This document shows, piece after piece, positions 42,594-52,220 of a stretch of DNA of 64,000 nucleotides (position 1 is its first letter; every line of letters begins with the position of its first letter). The notes under the pieces are model-generated. The model was not told where the DNA came from. It worked only from the letters and a program-made list of their open reading frames with translations, and made no database searches. Made by a program: the position numbers and the translations under genes. This DNA comes from Bacteroidaceae bacterium (GTDB lineage Bacteria; Bacteroidota; Bacteroidia; Bacteroidales; Bacteroidaceae). The stretch is from positions 1-64,000 of the forward strand of contig JAFTEV010000002.1 in assembly GCA_017453465.1 (NCBI GenBank). Reading direction: 5' to 3'.

Positions 42594-42659
42594 GCAATGC
42601 GCCGCGCTCACGTAGGCAATCATTTGCGACTAATTGCCTACGTGAGCGCGACGCATTGC
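42594..42659. repeat. 26-bp GC-rich hairpin with 14-nt loop
   Basis: Arms 42594-42619 and 42634-42659 pair at 25 of 26 positions (one C/A mismatch), around the loop TCATTTGCGACTAA. The core is GCGCTCACGTAGGCAA. It lies in the 42349-43035 gene-free stretch, where nothing else coding was seen; the remainder is AT-rich leader DNA with a poly-A tract at 42892-42906. Confidence 0.8.
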
Positions 42660-42950
42660 CTACGCGACTCCACAACATTCACATCCTAACCCATTCAGCT
42701 TGTTTTTATTGCCTCTCACAGCCCGAAATCCATCCGTGTTCCACCCAAAAACAAATACATTTTCATCAAAAGCAACACTATTTAACACACGAATAATCCA
42801 TGAATTACCCATAAAACTTCTATGTAAGCCAATAAGCAATTTAGCCCAGATTTTAACGGCTTTTGTACATTTTGCGTCTGGTTCGCGTTAACAAAAAAAA
42901 AAAAAACGAAAGGTTTACTAAAGAATTGTTAGCAGTAGCACCAATCACTG

Positions 42951-42958
42951 TACCTTTG
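42951..42958 (+). promoter_or_regulatory. -7 box for the secreted Ig-like protein gene
   Basis: TACCTTTG lies 77 bp before the ATG at 43036, giving an untranslated leader of about 70 nt. A TTG 22 nt upstream may be the -33 element. Confidence 0.5.
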
Positions 42959-43035
42959 CACACGAATTTCAATTCCCCCGTGCGCCAACTATATTACTTT
43001 TATATATAAACACTAATTTTCTAAATCAAAAGCGT

Positions 43036-45027
43036 ATGAAAATCTTTACGTTAAAGACGCTCTTCATGAGCGCACTGCTCTGTGTAGGATTAAGTGCATG
43101 GGGCGAAACTTCAACACTTACTTTTACAAAAGCTTGTGGTGGCTATGGTACAGCTGATGACGGCACAACATGGACTGTTACATCAGATGGGGCTGAATCC
43201 AACTTCGACAATGACAAGGGCATTCATTATGGAACAGGTAGCAAGGCTGTTCAGTATATCACACTTTCAACATCAAGCATTACTGGCACCATTTCAAAAA
43301 TCGTGGTTAATGCATCTACGGCATCAACTGTAGGAGATGCTGTTCTAAATGCAACTGTAGGAGGGGCCTCATTTGGAGAACAAGGACAAAACGCTTCCTC
43401 AACAGCAACCGATTATACCTTTACAGGTTCTGCTACAGGTGAGATTGTAGTTTCTATTATAAGGCCATCAGCAACTAAAAGTGCGCTTTATGTAAAAAGC
43501 ATTGCTGTCACCTATACAGCGGCCTCTGCATCGCCTCTTTCATCTATCGCGCTCAGCGGTAACTACCTTACAGAATTCTATGTGGGTGACGATTTCTCAA
43601 ACGAAGGCATGACCGTTACGGCCACTTATGAAGACAATTCCACCAAAGATGTCACCTCGGAAGCCGCTTTCTCTGGCTACGACAAAACCAGAACAGGCGA
43701 ACAGACCGTAACCGTCAGCTACACAGAAGCGAGTGTGACAAAAACTACGATTTACAACATAATTGTCAATGCCAACCCAACCCACAACGTGACATGGAAC
43801 GTGAATGGCACGACAACAACGGAAGAGTATGAAAGAGGTACGACAATTACATTCCCCGCAAATCCCGAAGAACTTTGCGGTAAGTCGTTTGTAGGCTGGA
43901 CTACTGAAGCTATTTCTGGTACGACAGACACCGAACCCGCTTTCGTTTCTTCCGCAAAGATGGGCAATGAAGATGTGACTTATTATGCTGTATTTGCAAA
44001 TGGCTGCATAGTTACAGACGAACTGACACAAGCGACAACTGGAGCTTCAGCTAATTCTTATTCTGAATGGAGCGATAAAACACTGTCATCATCTGCTGTT
44101 TATGCAGGACAAAGTGCTGGTGGTACAACTACTAATCCATCCATTCAGCTTCGTTCAAGCAATAACAACAGTGGCATCATTTCTACAACATCCGGAGGAA
44201 AGGTTACAAAAGTTTCCGTTGAATGGAATTCCTCAACAACATCAGGAAGAACACTTGATATTTATGGTAAGAATACAGCTTATACAGCCGCATCTGATTT
44301 ATACAATACATCAAAACAGGGAACAAAACTTGGCAGCATAGAATGTGGAACAAGCACAGAATTAATAATCAGCGATGAATACACATATATTGGCGTGCGT
44401 TCAAACAATGGTGCATTGTATCTCGACAAACTTTCCATCAGATGGGGAGAATTTACGGACTATTGCACAACAGTTGTTGCTCCTTCCGTAACAGTTTCAG
44501 CAGCTGGTTATGCTACTTACACAACAGATGTGGCTGTTGACTACAAGGCATCTGGTGTTACCGCATACGTTGTTTCTGCTGTAACAGATGACAAGGTTAC
44601 GCTGACAGAGGTTGAAAGTGTTCCAGCCAACACCCCTGTTGTAGTAAAGGCTGAAACTGCAGGTACATACCCATTGACTGTCATTGAAAGTGCAGATGCT
44701 GTAGGCACAAACTACTTGAAGGTTTCTGATGGTACAAAAGTCGGTGGTGACAATGTGTTTGCTTTGGCAAAGAAGGATGGTGAAGTAGGTTTCTACGCTG
44801 TTAGCAACACTGTCACTATTCCTGCTGGCAAATGCTATCTTGATGGTACAGCCAATGCCAAGTCTCGCCTCTGCCTCAGCTTCGAGGGTGAAGACGCTAC
44901 AGGCATCCAGACTGTGAAGAACATCAAGGCTGACGGCGTATATTACAACCTGCGCGGCCAGCGTGTAGTGAACCCCATGAAGGGCATCTACATCCTGAAC
45001 GGAAAAAAGATTTTGGTAAACAACTGA
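43036..45027 (+). CDS. Secreted multi-domain protein with Ig-like and InlB-type repeats and a T9SS-like tail
   Basis: The product is 663 residues, with signal peptide ending SAWG-E (about 23). A beta-sandwich (residues 25-165, FTKACGGYGTADDGTTW) precedes a bacterial Ig-like domain (about 172-247, YVGDDFSNEGMTVTATYEDN), an InlB B-repeat-like module (about 250-325, SFVGWTTEA, YYAVFA), another beta-sandwich (about 325-480) and a C-terminal YYNLRGQRVVNPMKGIYIL-type tail as in Prevotella secretion-tail proteins. It is likely exported to the surface or medium. No catalytic motif seen; adhesin or glycan-binding protein are options. Strong A/T-rich codon use in its first two thirds differs from the housekeeping genes. 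Confidence 0.75.
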   Translation: MKIFTLKTLFMSALLCVGLSAWGETSTLTFTKACGGYGTADDGTTWTVTSDGAESNFDNDKGIHYGTGSKAVQYITLSTSSITGTISKIVVNASTASTVGDAVLNATVGGASFGEQGQNASSTATDYTFTGSATGEIVVSIIRPSATKSALYVKSIAVTYTAASASPLSSIALSGNYLTEFYVGDDFSNEGMTVTATYEDNSTKDVTSEAAFSGYDKTRTGEQTVTVSYTEASVTKTTIYNIIVNANPTHNVTWNVNGTTTTEEYERGTTITFPANPEELCGKSFVGWTTEAISGTTDTEPAFVSSAKMGNEDVTYYAVFANGCIVTDELTQATTGASANSYSEWSDKTLSSSAVYAGQSAGGTTTNPSIQLRSSNNNSGIISTTSGGKVTKVSVEWNSSTTSGRTLDIYGKNTAYTAASDLYNTSKQGTKLGSIECGTSTELIISDEYTYIGVRSNNGALYLDKLSIRWGEFTDYCTTVVAPSVTVSAAGYATYTTDVAVDYKASGVTAYVVSAVTDDKVTLTEVESVPANTPVVVKAETAGTYPLTVIESADAVGTNYLKVSDGTKVGGDNVFALAKKDGEVGFYAVSNTVTIPAGKCYLDGTANAKSRLCLSFEGEDATGIQTVKNIKADGVYYNLRGQRVVNPMKGIYILNGKKILVNN

Positions 45028-45039
45028 AATTGAGGTAGA

Positions 45040-45226
45040 GGCTTTACAAAAATTGGGACAAATTAAATCATTAATGATGATAAATTTTCTCATTGTCCCA
45101 CAGACTGCAAGAAATTGTCTCACGATTTGCAATAGATTATCTTACGAATTACAATAAAATTATCTCACAAATCATGATAAATTTCTCCAAATTAACGATT
45201 TAATTTGTCCCAATTTCTGTAAAGCC
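45040..45226. repeat. 187-bp MITE-like element with 30-bp terminal inverted repeats
   Basis: Bases 45040-45069 and 45197-45226 are inverted copies with a single mismatch, starting GGCTTTACA. Between them about 24-bp units recur (TTGTCTCACGATTTGCAAT, ATCTTACGAATTACAAT, ATCTCACAAATCATGAT). No coding sequence. The layout fits a non-autonomous element; a transcribed RNA structure is possible. Confidence 0.8.
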
Positions 45227-45279
45227 CCCCACATTAACGTTAAACATACAAACAATATTCAATTAAATAGAACACCATT

Positions 45280-45471
45280 ATGAAAAAGACATATATCACT
45301 CCTGCTCTCCATGTAGAGCAAATCCAAGTGGAACTGCCCATCGCTGTATCAAATCCGACAGAAATGACCAAGAGCGCAGACCCAGCAAAGGCCATTACAA
45401 ACGAGACAGAAATCCTTACCAAGGACCGTGGCGAATACGGTGACGACACCACCTTCGGCGACCTCTGGTAA
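45280..45471 (+). CDS. 63-residue MKKxYxxP-type small protein
   Basis: It begins MKKTYITPALHVEQIQVE, the start typical of a group of 40-80-residue Prevotella proteins that are present in many copies and not described. The C-terminal half is polar and acidic (DRGEYGDDTTFGDLW). It has no classical signal peptide, and the N-terminal conserved stretch followed by a variable acidic tail is reminiscent of precursor peptides, which is only inference. It has clear ATG, stop and downstream terminators, so it is probably expressed. It stands between the secreted Ig-like protein and the FAS1/SusCD operon. Confidence 0.65.
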   Translation: MKKTYITPALHVEQIQVELPIAVSNPTEMTKSADPAKAITNETEILTKDRGEYGDDTTFGDLW

Positions 45472-45484
45472 GAGTCAACATAAA

Positions 45485-45612
45485 AAGAGGGGGGCTACAC
45501 AGCCGGCTGTGAAGTCGCAGCCCTACCCTCTGTTAGTGTTTTAAATTAATAATATAAGTAAAAAAACTTTGGGCAGTCCACTCGCTGTGAAGCGCAGGAC
45601 TGCCCCTCTTTT
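45485..45612 (+). terminator. Two tandem terminator hairpins after the small protein gene
   Basis: First: GAGGGGGGCT ... AGCCCTACCCTC with the inner palindrome ACAGCCGGCTGT (45499-45510). Second: GGGCAGTCC (45571-45579) with GGACTGCCC (45597-45605), followed by CTCTTTTTT. Both loops contain a CTGTGAAG[T]CGCAG-like segment. The second has the full rho-independent form. The rest of the 45472-45775 stretch is leader DNA for the next operon. Confidence 0.75.
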
Positions 45613-45662
45613 TTAAGACAACTTTGCCAATAGGACGAGAAATAATGTGCATTTACATTTAT

Positions 45663-45678
45663 TTAACAGTACTGTTAA
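45663..45678. promoter_or_regulatory. 16-bp perfect palindrome, candidate operator of the FAS1/SusCD operon
   Basis: TTAACAGTACTGTTAA is fully self-complementary. It ends 22 nt before a -7 box TAATTTTG (45701-45708), so it covers the -33 region of the operon promoter, as a dimeric regulator site would. Confidence 0.5.
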
Positions 45679-45700
45679 GCGTAAGTAATATAAAAAATGC

Positions 45701-45708
45701 TAATTTTG
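45701..45708 (+). promoter_or_regulatory. -7 box of the FAS1/SusCD operon
   Basis: TAATTTTG, 68 bp upstream of the ATG at 45776. No good TTTG at -33; the palindrome occupies that place, which suggests activator- or repressor-dependent use. Confidence 0.5.
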
Positions 45709-45775
45709 CCGCACTATTCTGACATTAACCCAACAACCTATACTGATACAATTGTATTTTTACTAACTTATAATC

Positions 45776-48760
45776 ATGAAGAAAGTATTTTATGGAGCCG
45801 TTTTTTTCGGCGCATTGCTGACGTGCGGGTGTGAGAACACCTTCAAGGACGTGTATGGCGATGTGAACGAAAATACCAAACCGGAATGGCTCGGAGGGAG
45901 TATTTACTCCGAATTGCAGAATCCTGACGGTGAAAAGCTGACGGGGTCGTTCTCGAACTACCTGAAGCTGATTGACGACCTGGGCTATGCCGAGACGTTG
46001 AACCGCACAGGTAGCAAAACGATTTTCCCCGCAAACGACGAGGCGTTTGCACGTTTCTTTGCCAAGAACGACTGGGGTGTGTCAACCTATGAGGAGCTGA
46101 CCTTTGCTCAGAAGAAGTTGCTGCTGTATTCGTCCATGCTGGACAATGCGCTGCTGGTGCGCATGTTGTCCAACGCCTACGGGGGTACCAAGGATGGTCT
46201 GCCGATTATCACTGAGGATGTGGCCATCAAGCACCCGACCAACCTCAGTGTGATTGACACTATTGAGTACATTGCTCCGGCCAACATGCCCAAGAACAAC
46301 AGTTGTTGGGACCAGTGGCGCGAAGGCACAAAGGGCATATATGCCATCAGGGACAACACGGTTCCGATGTTGGTGCACTTCACACGCGAGCAGATGGTGA
46401 AAAATGGTATCACCACAACAGGCGAAGGCTCGGACTTCGAGATTCTGACAGGCGAGAAGTATGATGCCGAAGCCAAGAATGTGTATATTTTTGACAACAA
46501 GGTCATCCACTCGGACGTGACTTGTCAGAATGGCTATATCCACCAGGTGCAGAATGTGCTGGTGCCGCCGGGCAACCTGGCGCAGGTGATTGCCAAGCAG
46601 GGCAACACCAAGTATTTTAGCCACATTCTGGACTACTATGCTATGCCCTACCTGGACGCAACCAACACGAAAAACTATAATGACTGGGTGCAGCAGTATC
46701 AGGAAGATGCTGCCAAGTATGGCTATGTGCAGCACGACTCGGTGATGCAGATTCGCTACCTGAGTTCGCGTTCGCAGAATGCTCCGCTGGTGACCGACCC
46801 GAATGGTTCGAAGAAATCCACGACGGAAGTATTGCGCTACGACCCAGGATGGAACCAGTATTACCCCGCTGACAGCTATGGGGAGGGTGGCGACCAGAAG
46901 CAGATTAGCGACATTGCTGCCATGTTTGTGCCGACGGACGAAGCCTTCGAGAAGTATTTCCTGAAGGGCGGTGCCGGTGAATATATAATAAATGTGTATG
47001 GCAAGAAGCCGAACACAAAGGAGAACCTGCTGGAGAACCTCGATACGCTGTTCATTGCCCGTGCGCAGATTCTGACGGCCTTTGTGCGCAACTTGCAGCA
47101 GCCTTCTTTCACAAGCACCGTGCCCAGCAAGTTTGAGACTATCGTCAACGACGCAGGCGAGAACCTGGGCATGAACATGTCGAAGCTACAGGTTGCCGAG
47201 AATGGCCGCTACGACATCAAGATTGCCAACAACGGCGTTGTCTATAAACTGAACGAGATGATTGCACCTGATGAGTACAGTGCGGTGCTGGCACCTTCTT
47301 CTACTTATCAGGATATGCACACGATGGACTGGGCAGTGCAGGATTGGCATTCTTCTTCCACAACAAGTTACCTGTCGCTGGACTTCAAGTACTTCTTGCT
47401 GGCCATGAAAGCCAACTATGCGTTCTTCATCCCCGATGACGATGCCTTCGATTGCTACTATCTGGACCCGACCACACTGGGGCACGACACCCCTGAAATG
47501 CTCCACATCTATTATGACAAGGAGAAGAGGAGCGAACCAAAGATTCAAGCAGAGAGCTTTGCCTACGACCTGGCAACCAACACGGTTGGCGAGCGTCTGG
47601 CCACGGTAGAGGTTGGCTCTGTGGCAACCCCCAACCCACGCATCAAGTCGGCCTTGACCGACATCCTGAACTACCACACCGTGGTGCTGAATCATGGCGA
47701 CACCATCGGCATCACCAACATGAACCACTACTACAAGACGAAGCATGGTGGAGAAATCTATGTAGATTACGGCACCAACCCTCGCAACAAGATAGAGGTG
47801 AAGAGCGGTGCTGCCATCGACAACGGTCTGGAGAGTGCCAAGACTTACGACAGCAGTACGGGCAAGGCCAGCTACTTCAGCCAGGCCAACGGTACGGCCT
47901 ACCGCATAGACCGCATCATCCAGCCAACCATCATCAGCGTGTCGGAAATGCTGCGCAAGAGCGAACTTCCCTTCCAGGCTTTCCACGAGGCATGTGCTGG
48001 TTTTGCCAATGCCGAACTGCTGAACTGGATTGGTATCTCTGACCAAGAAGATGATTTCCACAGAACAGAGCAGGAGCGATATCAAATCTTTACCCAGAAT
48101 GACGGTTCCTACCAGTCGCTGGACGCAGTGGATGGCAACGTGAAGATGTTCAACACCTATAACTATACGCTCTACGCGCCCAACAACGAGGCCATGCAGA
48201 AGGCATACGATGCAGGTCTGCCCAGCTGGGACGAGATTGTGGAAATCTTCGAGAAACATTCCGAGCAGTTCCCCGACAGCTGCCCGGAGCCATACGCCAC
48301 CGTGCTGAAGAACAAGGTGACTGTGCTGAAGAACTTCTGCCGCTATCACTTCCAGAATACAGCCCTGTATGCTGACAACACCGTGGATGGCGGCACTTAC
48401 CAGAGCCTCTACACCAACAACTATGGTCTGGCACAGGAATACAAGGTTGCTGGCGGTAGCGGTGTCATCACCGTGACCGACGCTTCCGGCACGGCTCACA
48501 TCATCAACGCAAACGATGCCAGCAAGGTGTGCAACAAGATGACACGCGACTATTGGCTGAACAACGACCGCCGCTATGCCAGCTCAATCGCCACGTCGTC
48601 GTTCTGCGTGATTCACGAAGTGACCGAACCTTTCTATTACAACAAGTCGAAACGCTACGATGCAGCCTGGGCCAGCAACGACCCCACACAGGACGCGGTG
48701 TGGAGCGCAGCCAAGAGCCGTGGAATAGCAAAGAAGACGGTGGTAAAGCGAACAAGATAA
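45776..48760 (+). CDS. Large fasciclin (FAS1)-repeat lipoprotein
   Basis: The product is 994 residues. Signal peptide with lipobox-like LTCGC (Cys17 or 19). Four FAS1-type H1 motifs are visible: TIFPANDEAF (82-91), MFVPTDEAF (383-391), FFIPDDDAF (about 550) and LYAPNNEAM (about 798), so it is probably built from four fasciclin modules with beta-rich spacers. FAS1 modules bind other proteins or glycans; as a surface lipoprotein it could present ligand to the SusC/SusD pair that begins 22 bp downstream. First gene of a seven-gene same-strand operon. Confidence 0.82.
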   Translation: MKKVFYGAVFFGALLTCGCENTFKDVYGDVNENTKPEWLGGSIYSELQNPDGEKLTGSFSNYLKLIDDLGYAETLNRTGSKTIFPANDEAFARFFAKNDWGVSTYEELTFAQKKLLLYSSMLDNALLVRMLSNAYGGTKDGLPIITEDVAIKHPTNLSVIDTIEYIAPANMPKNNSCWDQWREGTKGIYAIRDNTVPMLVHFTREQMVKNGITTTGEGSDFEILTGEKYDAEAKNVYIFDNKVIHSDVTCQNGYIHQVQNVLVPPGNLAQVIAKQGNTKYFSHILDYYAMPYLDATNTKNYNDWVQQYQEDAAKYGYVQHDSVMQIRYLSSRSQNAPLVTDPNGSKKSTTEVLRYDPGWNQYYPADSYGEGGDQKQISDIAAMFVPTDEAFEKYFLKGGAGEYIINVYGKKPNTKENLLENLDTLFIARAQILTAFVRNLQQPSFTSTVPSKFETIVNDAGENLGMNMSKLQVAENGRYDIKIANNGVVYKLNEMIAPDEYSAVLAPSSTYQDMHTMDWAVQDWHSSSTTSYLSLDFKYFLLAMKANYAFFIPDDDAFDCYYLDPTTLGHDTPEMLHIYYDKEKRSEPKIQAESFAYDLATNTVGERLATVEVGSVATPNPRIKSALTDILNYHTVVLNHGDTIGITNMNHYYKTKHGGEIYVDYGTNPRNKIEVKSGAAIDNGLESAKTYDSSTGKASYFSQANGTAYRIDRIIQPTIISVSEMLRKSELPFQAFHEACAGFANAELLNWIGISDQEDDFHRTEQERYQIFTQNDGSYQSLDAVDGNVKMFNTYNYTLYAPNNEAMQKAYDAGLPSWDEIVEIFEKHSEQFPDSCPEPYATVLKNKVTVLKNFCRYHFQNTALYADNTVDGGTYQSLYTNNYGLAQEYKVAGGSGVITVTDASGTAHIINANDASKVCNKMTRDYWLNNDRRYASSIATSSFCVIHEVTEPFYYNKSKRYDAAWASNDPTQDAVWSAAKSRGIAKKTVVKRTR

Positions 48761-48782
48761 TAACCTTAAAACAACTCCAACT

Positions 48783-51700
48783 ATGAACAATATATCATTA
48801 GGCAAAAACAGAATAGGTGCCCTGCTACTAACGGTGCTGATGTGCATGGTCTCTGGAGTCACAATGGCTCAGGGAATACGCATTTCGGGTACTGTTAATG
48901 ACGAAATGGGACCTGTCATGATGGCAAACGTGGTAGAGCGTGACGGCAACAACCGTATCATCAACGCCACGACAACCGACTTTAACGGTAACTTTGCCAT
49001 GGCAATCAAGAGCACGAAGAACAAGCTGGTTGTCTCCTACGTGGGTAACAAGACCCACACCGAGGTCATCGGCAACAAGAAAGTCTTCAAGATCTTCATG
49101 GAATCAGAGACTCAGCTGCAAGAAATTGTGGTGAAGGCAGAGAAGAAGTCAAGCGTGGGCGGACTGAACATCCCCGTGCGCGAAATGACAGTGGCAACAC
49201 AGACGTTCAACATGGAAGACGTGGAGGGTCTCTCCTTCACCAGTGCCGATGAAGCCCTGCAGGGTGAAATCGCAGGTCTGGACATCGTGGCCAACTCTGG
49301 TAACCTGGGTGCCGGTACTCAGATGCGTCTGCGTGGTGTGACCACCATCAACGGTGATGCCAACCCGCTGATTGTTGTTGATGACAAGATTTTTGACAAT
49401 CCAGACGAGAACTTCGACTTCCAGAACGCTACAGACGAGCAGTATGCGTCGCTCCTCTCGGTGAACGTGGACGATATTGCCAAGATTGACGTGCTGAAGG
49501 ACGCTGCCGCCACAGCCATCTGGGGTGCCTACGGTGCCAACGGTGTCATTCAGATTACTACCAAGCGCGGTGTGCGTGGCAAGACGAAGGTGAACTTCTC
49601 CTATAAGTTTACCGGCACATGGATGCCCAAGGGCTACAAGCTGCTGAATGGTGATGACTACACCATGATGCTGAAGGAGGAATTCTACAATCCCTCGCAG
49701 AGCAGTACAGCGACGGCAAACATCAACGAGTTGAACTACAACAGGTCGTGGGCTGAGTATGAAAACTGGAACAACAACACCGACTGGGTGAAGGAGGTTT
49801 CCGACTTCGGTAAGCTGCACAACTTCAACCTGAACATTACGGGTGGTGGCGAGAAAGCCCGCTTCCGCATTTCGGGCAGCTATGACCACCAGAGTGGTTC
49901 CATCATCAAGCAGCGTCTGGACCGTCTGACCACCCGACTGGTATTGGACTACGACGTGAGCGACCGCATCCGGTTCTCGACAAACTTCGCCCTTACCTAT
50001 ACAAATAACCAGAAGAACTTTACAGACTTGCTGGCTATTGCACAGGCCATATACCCCAACATGGCTGTTTATCGGCAAAATGCTGATGGCTCGGATACAG
50101 ATGAGTATTACCACGCCAGCTTAACGACTGACCAGCTGAACCTTACCTATAAGGATAAGATAAACGGAGAAAGCTTGACACTGATTAGTCCGAACCCCGT
50201 TGCCATCGCCAATAAAGCTTGGAAGAAAGAATCCACATACCGCATTACGCCAGACTTCACACTGCGTTATGAATTGCTGGGCAAGGATGCAGACCAGCAT
50301 CGACTGACGTTGTCGGCCAACGTGGACTTCGATATTTATGCCAACAGCTCTCCCTCCTGGTTCCCTGCCGACCTTGCCGACATCAACCGAACTGGTACTG
50401 GATGGACGACCAATACCTATAATGTAAGTGGTGCATCAGAGAGCAACCGCTTCAAGATTGGTGCAGAAGGTAAGCTGCAATACGTGCCACACTTCAACAA
50501 CGAGAACTGGTCGGCCATGGCCATGTTGCGCTATCAGATGCACACCTCAAAGAGCAACGGACAGACCGTCACCATGCGCGACCTGCCTTCAGGCATTATC
50601 TCGACAACGGCAGAAGGAGCCTACTCTGCCATGGCGAGCAGCACAAGCCGCTCCGCTGACGAGAACATCCTGTTCAATGCACACGCTTCCTACAAGAGCA
50701 TCTACAGCCTTGGTTTCAGTATGCGTATGGACGGCAGCTCGAAGTTCGGCCCTTCACACAAGTGGGCAGCATTCCCCGGTGTCTCTGGCCGCTGGAACAT
50801 CATCGACGAGAAGTTTATCCGCAGCTGGATGCCAGAAGTCGTGTCTATGTTGGCCGTGCGTGCCAGCTACGGTATCAATGGACGTGCACCAACGACAGAC
50901 TACCTTGTATATAATAAGTATAGTACCAGTGCCGGCTATTATGGCAACGGAACAGACCTTGCTCAATATGCAGCCGTCGATGGCATGAAGCTGGACGACC
51001 TCCGCTGGGAAAAGACTACTTCCATCAACATTGGTGGTAACTTGAACTTCTTTGAAGACAGGCTGGCCATTGATTTCGACTACTATCGCAAAAATACCTC
51101 AGACCTGCTGATGACCAATGTGAAGATTCCAGGCTCCACTGGTTACAGTGCCTTGTCGTGGTACAATGCGGGCAAGATGACCAACAACGGATGGGAACTG
51201 AACATCAGCGGTAGAGACTTCGTGAAGATTGGCAAAGACTTCTCTATCAGCGTAAACTTCAACATTGCCCAGAACGTGAATAACATCAAGGAAATGGATG
51301 ACCGTGTGCTGAGTGCCATCAATAGCAAATGGGATTCTGCCAGTCGTGGCACTTACCTGAACCGCATCCAGGAGGGCAACCCGCTGGGTTCCATCTATGG
51401 CTTGCGCTACAAGGGCGTATATCAGTACACCTATTCTTATCTGGAGAACTACCGCAAGGAGAACAGCCTGTCAACAGAAGAATATCGTGCCTGGATTAAC
51501 GAGCAGATTGACGAAGGCAAGACATTCCCTGTGGCTTTAGATGCCAATGGCCACGTCTTGATGACCAACCAGGGTACGCCACAGCGCATGGTTTACAACT
51601 ATGACAACGGTTCACCCACTTATGAGTTCAACGGCGGTGATGCCATCTACGAAGATGTCAACAACGACGGACAAATCAATGCACTCGACGTGGTTTACCT

Positions 51701-52202
51701 GGGCAACGCCATGCCAAAGTTCAATGGTGGTTTCAGCCTTACCTTCAAGTACAAGCGCTGGAAACTGGTGGCACGTTTCAACTACCGTGCTGGCAACAAG
51801 ATTGTGAACGCCGCACGCATGAATCTGGAGAACATGTACACAGCCAACAACCAGACGGCTACCGTGAACTACCGCTGGCGCAAGGATGGAGACTCTACTC
51901 CTATCCCACGTGCACTTCGAGGAACAGGCTACAACTGGCAGGGTTCAAGCCGCTATGTGGAAGACGGCTCGTTCCTGCGTTTCCAGAACCTGCAGCTCTC
52001 CTACTCGTTCCCGCAGAAGCCACTGAAAAAGCTGGGCATCAGCAGCCTTGCTCTCTACTTCTCCATGAACAACCTTTACTGCTGGACAAAGTATAGCGGT
52101 GTTGACCCAGAAGTCTCCATCGGCGGCTGGGGCGTTGCTACGGATAACTCCAAGACGCCTCGTTCAAAGCAGTTCACAGCTTCTTTAAATATTGGATTCT
52201 AA
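48783..52202 (+). CDS. SusC/RagA-family TonB-dependent outer-membrane transporter (copy 1)
   Basis: The product is 1139 residues. Signal peptide ends TMA-Q. A carboxypeptidase-D regulatory-like domain (ISGTVNDEMGPVMMANVV, about 33-105) precedes the TonB-box-like LQEIVVKAE, the plug (SADEALQGEIAGLDIV, MRLRGVTTINGDANPLIVVD, DVLKDAAATAIWGAYGANGV) and a long barrel ending SLNIGF. SusC proteins import oligomers bound by their SusD lid with TonB energy. SusD follows after 18 bp. Ligand unknown. Confidence 0.93.
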   Translation: MNNISLGKNRIGALLLTVLMCMVSGVTMAQGIRISGTVNDEMGPVMMANVVERDGNNRIINATTTDFNGNFAMAIKSTKNKLVVSYVGNKTHTEVIGNKKVFKIFMESETQLQEIVVKAEKKSSVGGLNIPVREMTVATQTFNMEDVEGLSFTSADEALQGEIAGLDIVANSGNLGAGTQMRLRGVTTINGDANPLIVVDDKIFDNPDENFDFQNATDEQYASLLSVNVDDIAKIDVLKDAAATAIWGAYGANGVIQITTKRGVRGKTKVNFSYKFTGTWMPKGYKLLNGDDYTMMLKEEFYNPSQSSTATANINELNYNRSWAEYENWNNNTDWVKEVSDFGKLHNFNLNITGGGEKARFRISGSYDHQSGSIIKQRLDRLTTRLVLDYDVSDRIRFSTNFALTYTNNQKNFTDLLAIAQAIYPNMAVYRQNADGSDTDEYYHASLTTDQLNLTYKDKINGESLTLISPNPVAIANKAWKKESTYRITPDFTLRYELLGKDADQHRLTLSANVDFDIYANSSPSWFPADLADINRTGTGWTTNTYNVSGASESNRFKIGAEGKLQYVPHFNNENWSAMAMLRYQMHTSKSNGQTVTMRDLPSGIISTTAEGAYSAMASSTSRSADENILFNAHASYKSIYSLGFSMRMDGSSKFGPSHKWAAFPGVSGRWNIIDEKFIRSWMPEVVSMLAVRASYGINGRAPTTDYLVYNKYSTSAGYYGNGTDLAQYAAVDGMKLDDLRWEKTTSINIGGNLNFFEDRLAIDFDYYRKNTSDLLMTNVKIPGSTGYSALSWYNAGKMTNNGWELNISGRDFVKIGKDFSISVNFNIAQNVNNIKEMDDRVLSAINSKWDSASRGTYLNRIQEGNPLGSIYGLRYKGVYQYTYSYLENYRKENSLSTEEYRAWINEQIDEGKTFPVALDANGHVLMTNQGTPQRMVYNYDNGSPTYEFNGGDAIYEDVNNDGQINALDVVYLGNAMPKFNGGFSLTFKYKRWKLVARFNYRAGNKIVNAARMNLENMYTANNQTATVNYRWRKDGDSTPIPRALRGTGYNWQGSSRYVEDGSFLRFQNLQLSYSFPQKPLKKLGISSLALYFSMNNLYCWTKYSGVDPEVSIGGWGVATDNSKTPRSKQFTASLNIGF

Positions 52203-52220
52203 AAATAGTCTATCATCATT

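Noticed and set aside
45663..45678. Palindrome as an attachment or replication site
   Set aside because: No integrase, replication gene or repeat partner nearby; its position at a promoter makes an operator the simpler reading.
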